From NCBI GenBank assembly GCA_020844525.1, contig JAJGAH010000134.1:1-6848 (forward strand): a stretch of 6,848 nt of DNA, given 5' to 3'. A program made the position numbers and the translations under genes. This DNA is from Eubacterium sp. (lineage in GTDB: Bacteria; Bacillota; Clostridia; Lachnospirales; Lachnospiraceae). Within the stretch, counting starts at the first letter, position 1. Each line of letters begins with the position of its first letter. This document shows positions 5,472-6,848 of this stretch, in pieces. The notes under the pieces are model-generated. The model was not told the origin of the DNA and did no database searches. It was given only the letters and a program-made list of their open reading frames with translations.

Positions 5472-6323
5472 ACAGATGTGCTGTGCAGTTTAAACTGGAT
5501 TTTCTATGCCATAATTGGTAAGCGCAAATACATATATGGCATCTTCCTGCCCCCTTGTCAGCAGCGTAATCTGCGCATGAAAATGCTTCTGACCAATCTG
5601 TAACGGAAAGTCAACGACATCTTTGACCCCGTCTGCCTGCTGCATGCGCTCATATAGCGGCTGGAAAAACGGCAGGTCAGGAATCAATTCCTTATTGTTC
5701 ATATCCACTTCCCGAAGATATGGCATCATCACTTCCTGAATTCCCTCACTCATACGAAGGAACAGGATCTGCCTGCCATTCCATTCCAGGACGGCCTTCC
5801 CAAACAGAAGCGGTTCTCTCTCCTTCGAATAAAAACTTCTTTCCATCGGCCGGAACAGCAGAATATTGGCAGCGGGACGATATAGCAGAACATCCCTCCT
5901 GCCCGTCAGTCTGTGCACAAACGGGCTCTCCAGCAGGTCCTGCAGAGGCAGGGGCTTGCTGAAATAATAACCCTGAATGAAGTTGACACCCCAATTCTGG
6001 GCATACCTGCATCCATCTGCGCTCTCAATACCCTCTGCTATCATCAGGAATCCCATCTTATGACTCAGCTCCACAATCGTCTGAATAATGATCCCCTGCC
6101 TGCTGCTCTCTTCCAGCTTCCGGAAAAACGACTGATCCAGCTTGATCCCGCTGAATGGAATATCACTGAGCGAATAGAGTGCTGACTGTCCGGTTCCAAA
6201 ATCATCCATCCAGATGCTGTATCCCTTGCGGTGCATCCTCTGCACAGTCTCCTTGATAACCGGTGAGTCTGCAATGGCAGACTCTGTAATCTCAAACTGT
6301 ACCCGGTTCGCCGGAAAACCATA

Positions 6324-6330
6324 GGGGGGG
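6324..6330 (-). other. Run of seven C causing the frameshift in the EAL gene
   Basis: Seven consecutive G on the plus strand (C on the coding strand). Upstream the frame reads GEIEKIM; continuing in it gives PPLWFSGEPGTV and a stop at 6292. Removing one C restores YGFPANRVQFEITES and the rest of the domain, so the change is one extra C. Confidence 0.85.
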
Positions 6331-6633
6331 CATAATCTTCTCGATCTCCCCCATCACATCCATACAAAGAAAATCAGACCTGGAAAGATTGATAGTTACA
6401 AAAATCTCATCAGAAAAGACCTCCGGATGCAGGCTGATATCCCTGCACACCTGCTTTAACATACACAGGTCCAGCTTTGCAATCCGGTTTGTCTTCTCAA
6501 GTACCGGTACAAAATCCGCCGGAGAAATCATACCCCGTTCCGGATCCTTCCATCTCGCCAGCGCCTCAAAGCCGACCGTATTCCTGCTCAGGCTCCCAAC
6601 CAGCGGCTGATAATAGGGAACAATCTCCCCCTT

Positions 6634-6636
6634 CTA
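6634..6636 (-). other. In-frame TAG between the GGDEF-like and EAL parts
   Basis: TAG follows EEHLDEAI and precedes KGEIVPYYQPLV in the same frame. Related proteins have a sense codon here (typically E-K-G-E or similar), so this looks like a point mutation from CAG, AAG or GAG. None of the apparent gene ends in the window uses TAG: they use TGA or TAA. Confidence 0.85.
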
Positions 6637-6848
6637 AATGGCCTCATCCAGATGTTCCTCGACAAATATATCCCTCTCCCGCTCCTTACGCATCTTTTCA
6701 TCAAAAATGCAAAGACGCGCGTTTTCTCTGCTTTGCAGTCCTGCCCGGAAGCAGGCATATTTGGCAAAGGAAACCTCTGTGAGAAAATTCTCCCTGATTC
6801 GTTTTCCCTCAGGATCGCAGTACACAACGCCGCCATCCAGAATGATAC

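Larger units (their letters stand above)
5490..6848 (-). pseudogene. GGDEF-EAL type cyclic-di-GMP phosphodiesterase, interrupted by a stop and a frameshift (5' end off the right edge)
   Basis: Read through its two lesions, this stretch encodes about 450 residues of a cyclic-di-GMP signalling protein. The first part (6848-6637) resembles the end of a GGDEF-like domain, with FAKYACFRAG and the linker CIFDEKMRKERERDI, then EEHLDEAI. A TAG at 6636-6634 stops this frame. The same frame resumes with KGEIVPYYQPLVG and the EAL motif FEALARW, then NLS in VTINLSR. At 6330-6324 a run of seven C shifts the frame; with six C it would continue as PPYGFPANRVQFEITES. The last part holds DDFGTG, IKLDQSF, AEGIES and QGYYFSKPLP. 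All catalytic motifs of an active EAL phosphodiesterase are therefore present across the pieces. About 140 residues follow the EAL domain (5915-5493) and are unassigned, possibly a PAS-like module. Intact, the protein would degrade cyclic-di-GMP. The frame from the ATG at 6245 covers only the second half of the EAL domain and would be inactive alone. Confidence 0.8.

Overview
The window looks like a chromosomal segment of a Gram-positive Bacillota, most likely a clostridial or erysipelotrichial gut-type anaerobe. This rests on the gene content (a linked acp-accB-accC-accD cluster, a stand-alone YqeY-like protein, an AEC permease, a GGDEF-EAL protein), strong GGAGG-type ribosome binding sites, a sigma-A type promoter and roughly balanced base composition. 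The genus cannot be fixed from sequence alone. No tRNA, rRNA, CRISPR array, insertion sequence or phage gene was seen.

Left block (1-2878, minus strand): one operon for the first committed step of fatty acid synthesis, in the order acp, accB, accC, accD. The last gene runs off the left edge. accC to accD are packed with 0-1 nt gaps, and acp to accB has a 74-nt gap. A near-consensus promoter (TTGACA, 17 bp, TATAGT) lies upstream of acp. It is bracketed by two related AT-rich palindromes sharing TATTTA-NN-TAAATA, one upstream of the -35 and one in the untranslated leader. This looks like a two-site operator for a fatty-acid regulator that is not encoded here. The visible part of AccD keeps the carboxyltransferase motif but lacks the four N-terminal zinc-ribbon cysteines usual for the family.

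Middle block (2880-5400, plus strand): a yqeY-like gene with its own likely promoter and a strong terminator, then a Crp/Fnr-family regulator without the usual cAMP-contact arginine or a clear iron-sulfur cysteine set, then an AEC-family (auxin efflux carrier type) permease. The regulator and permease are 117 nt apart with no visible terminator between them and may be linked functionally. The 326-nt gene-free stretch at 2732-3057 holds the two divergent promoters, the two palindromes, a short hairpin and a longer imperfect inverted repeat.

Right block (5405-6848, minus strand): a GGDEF-EAL type cyclic-di-GMP phosphodiesterase gene, convergent with the permease and separated from it by a bidirectional terminator. 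The gene is interrupted twice: an in-frame TAG just before the EAL domain, and a +1 shift in a run of seven C. All recognisable EAL catalytic motifs are still present when the two lesions are read through, so it is either a very young pseudogene, carries sequencing errors, or is switched by recoding or slippage. The EAL domain is followed by about 140 residues that I could not assign.

No wholly new multi-gene system is evident. The points most worth checking are the paired palindromes around the acp promoter, the cysteine-free AccD N-terminus and the doubly interrupted EAL gene.
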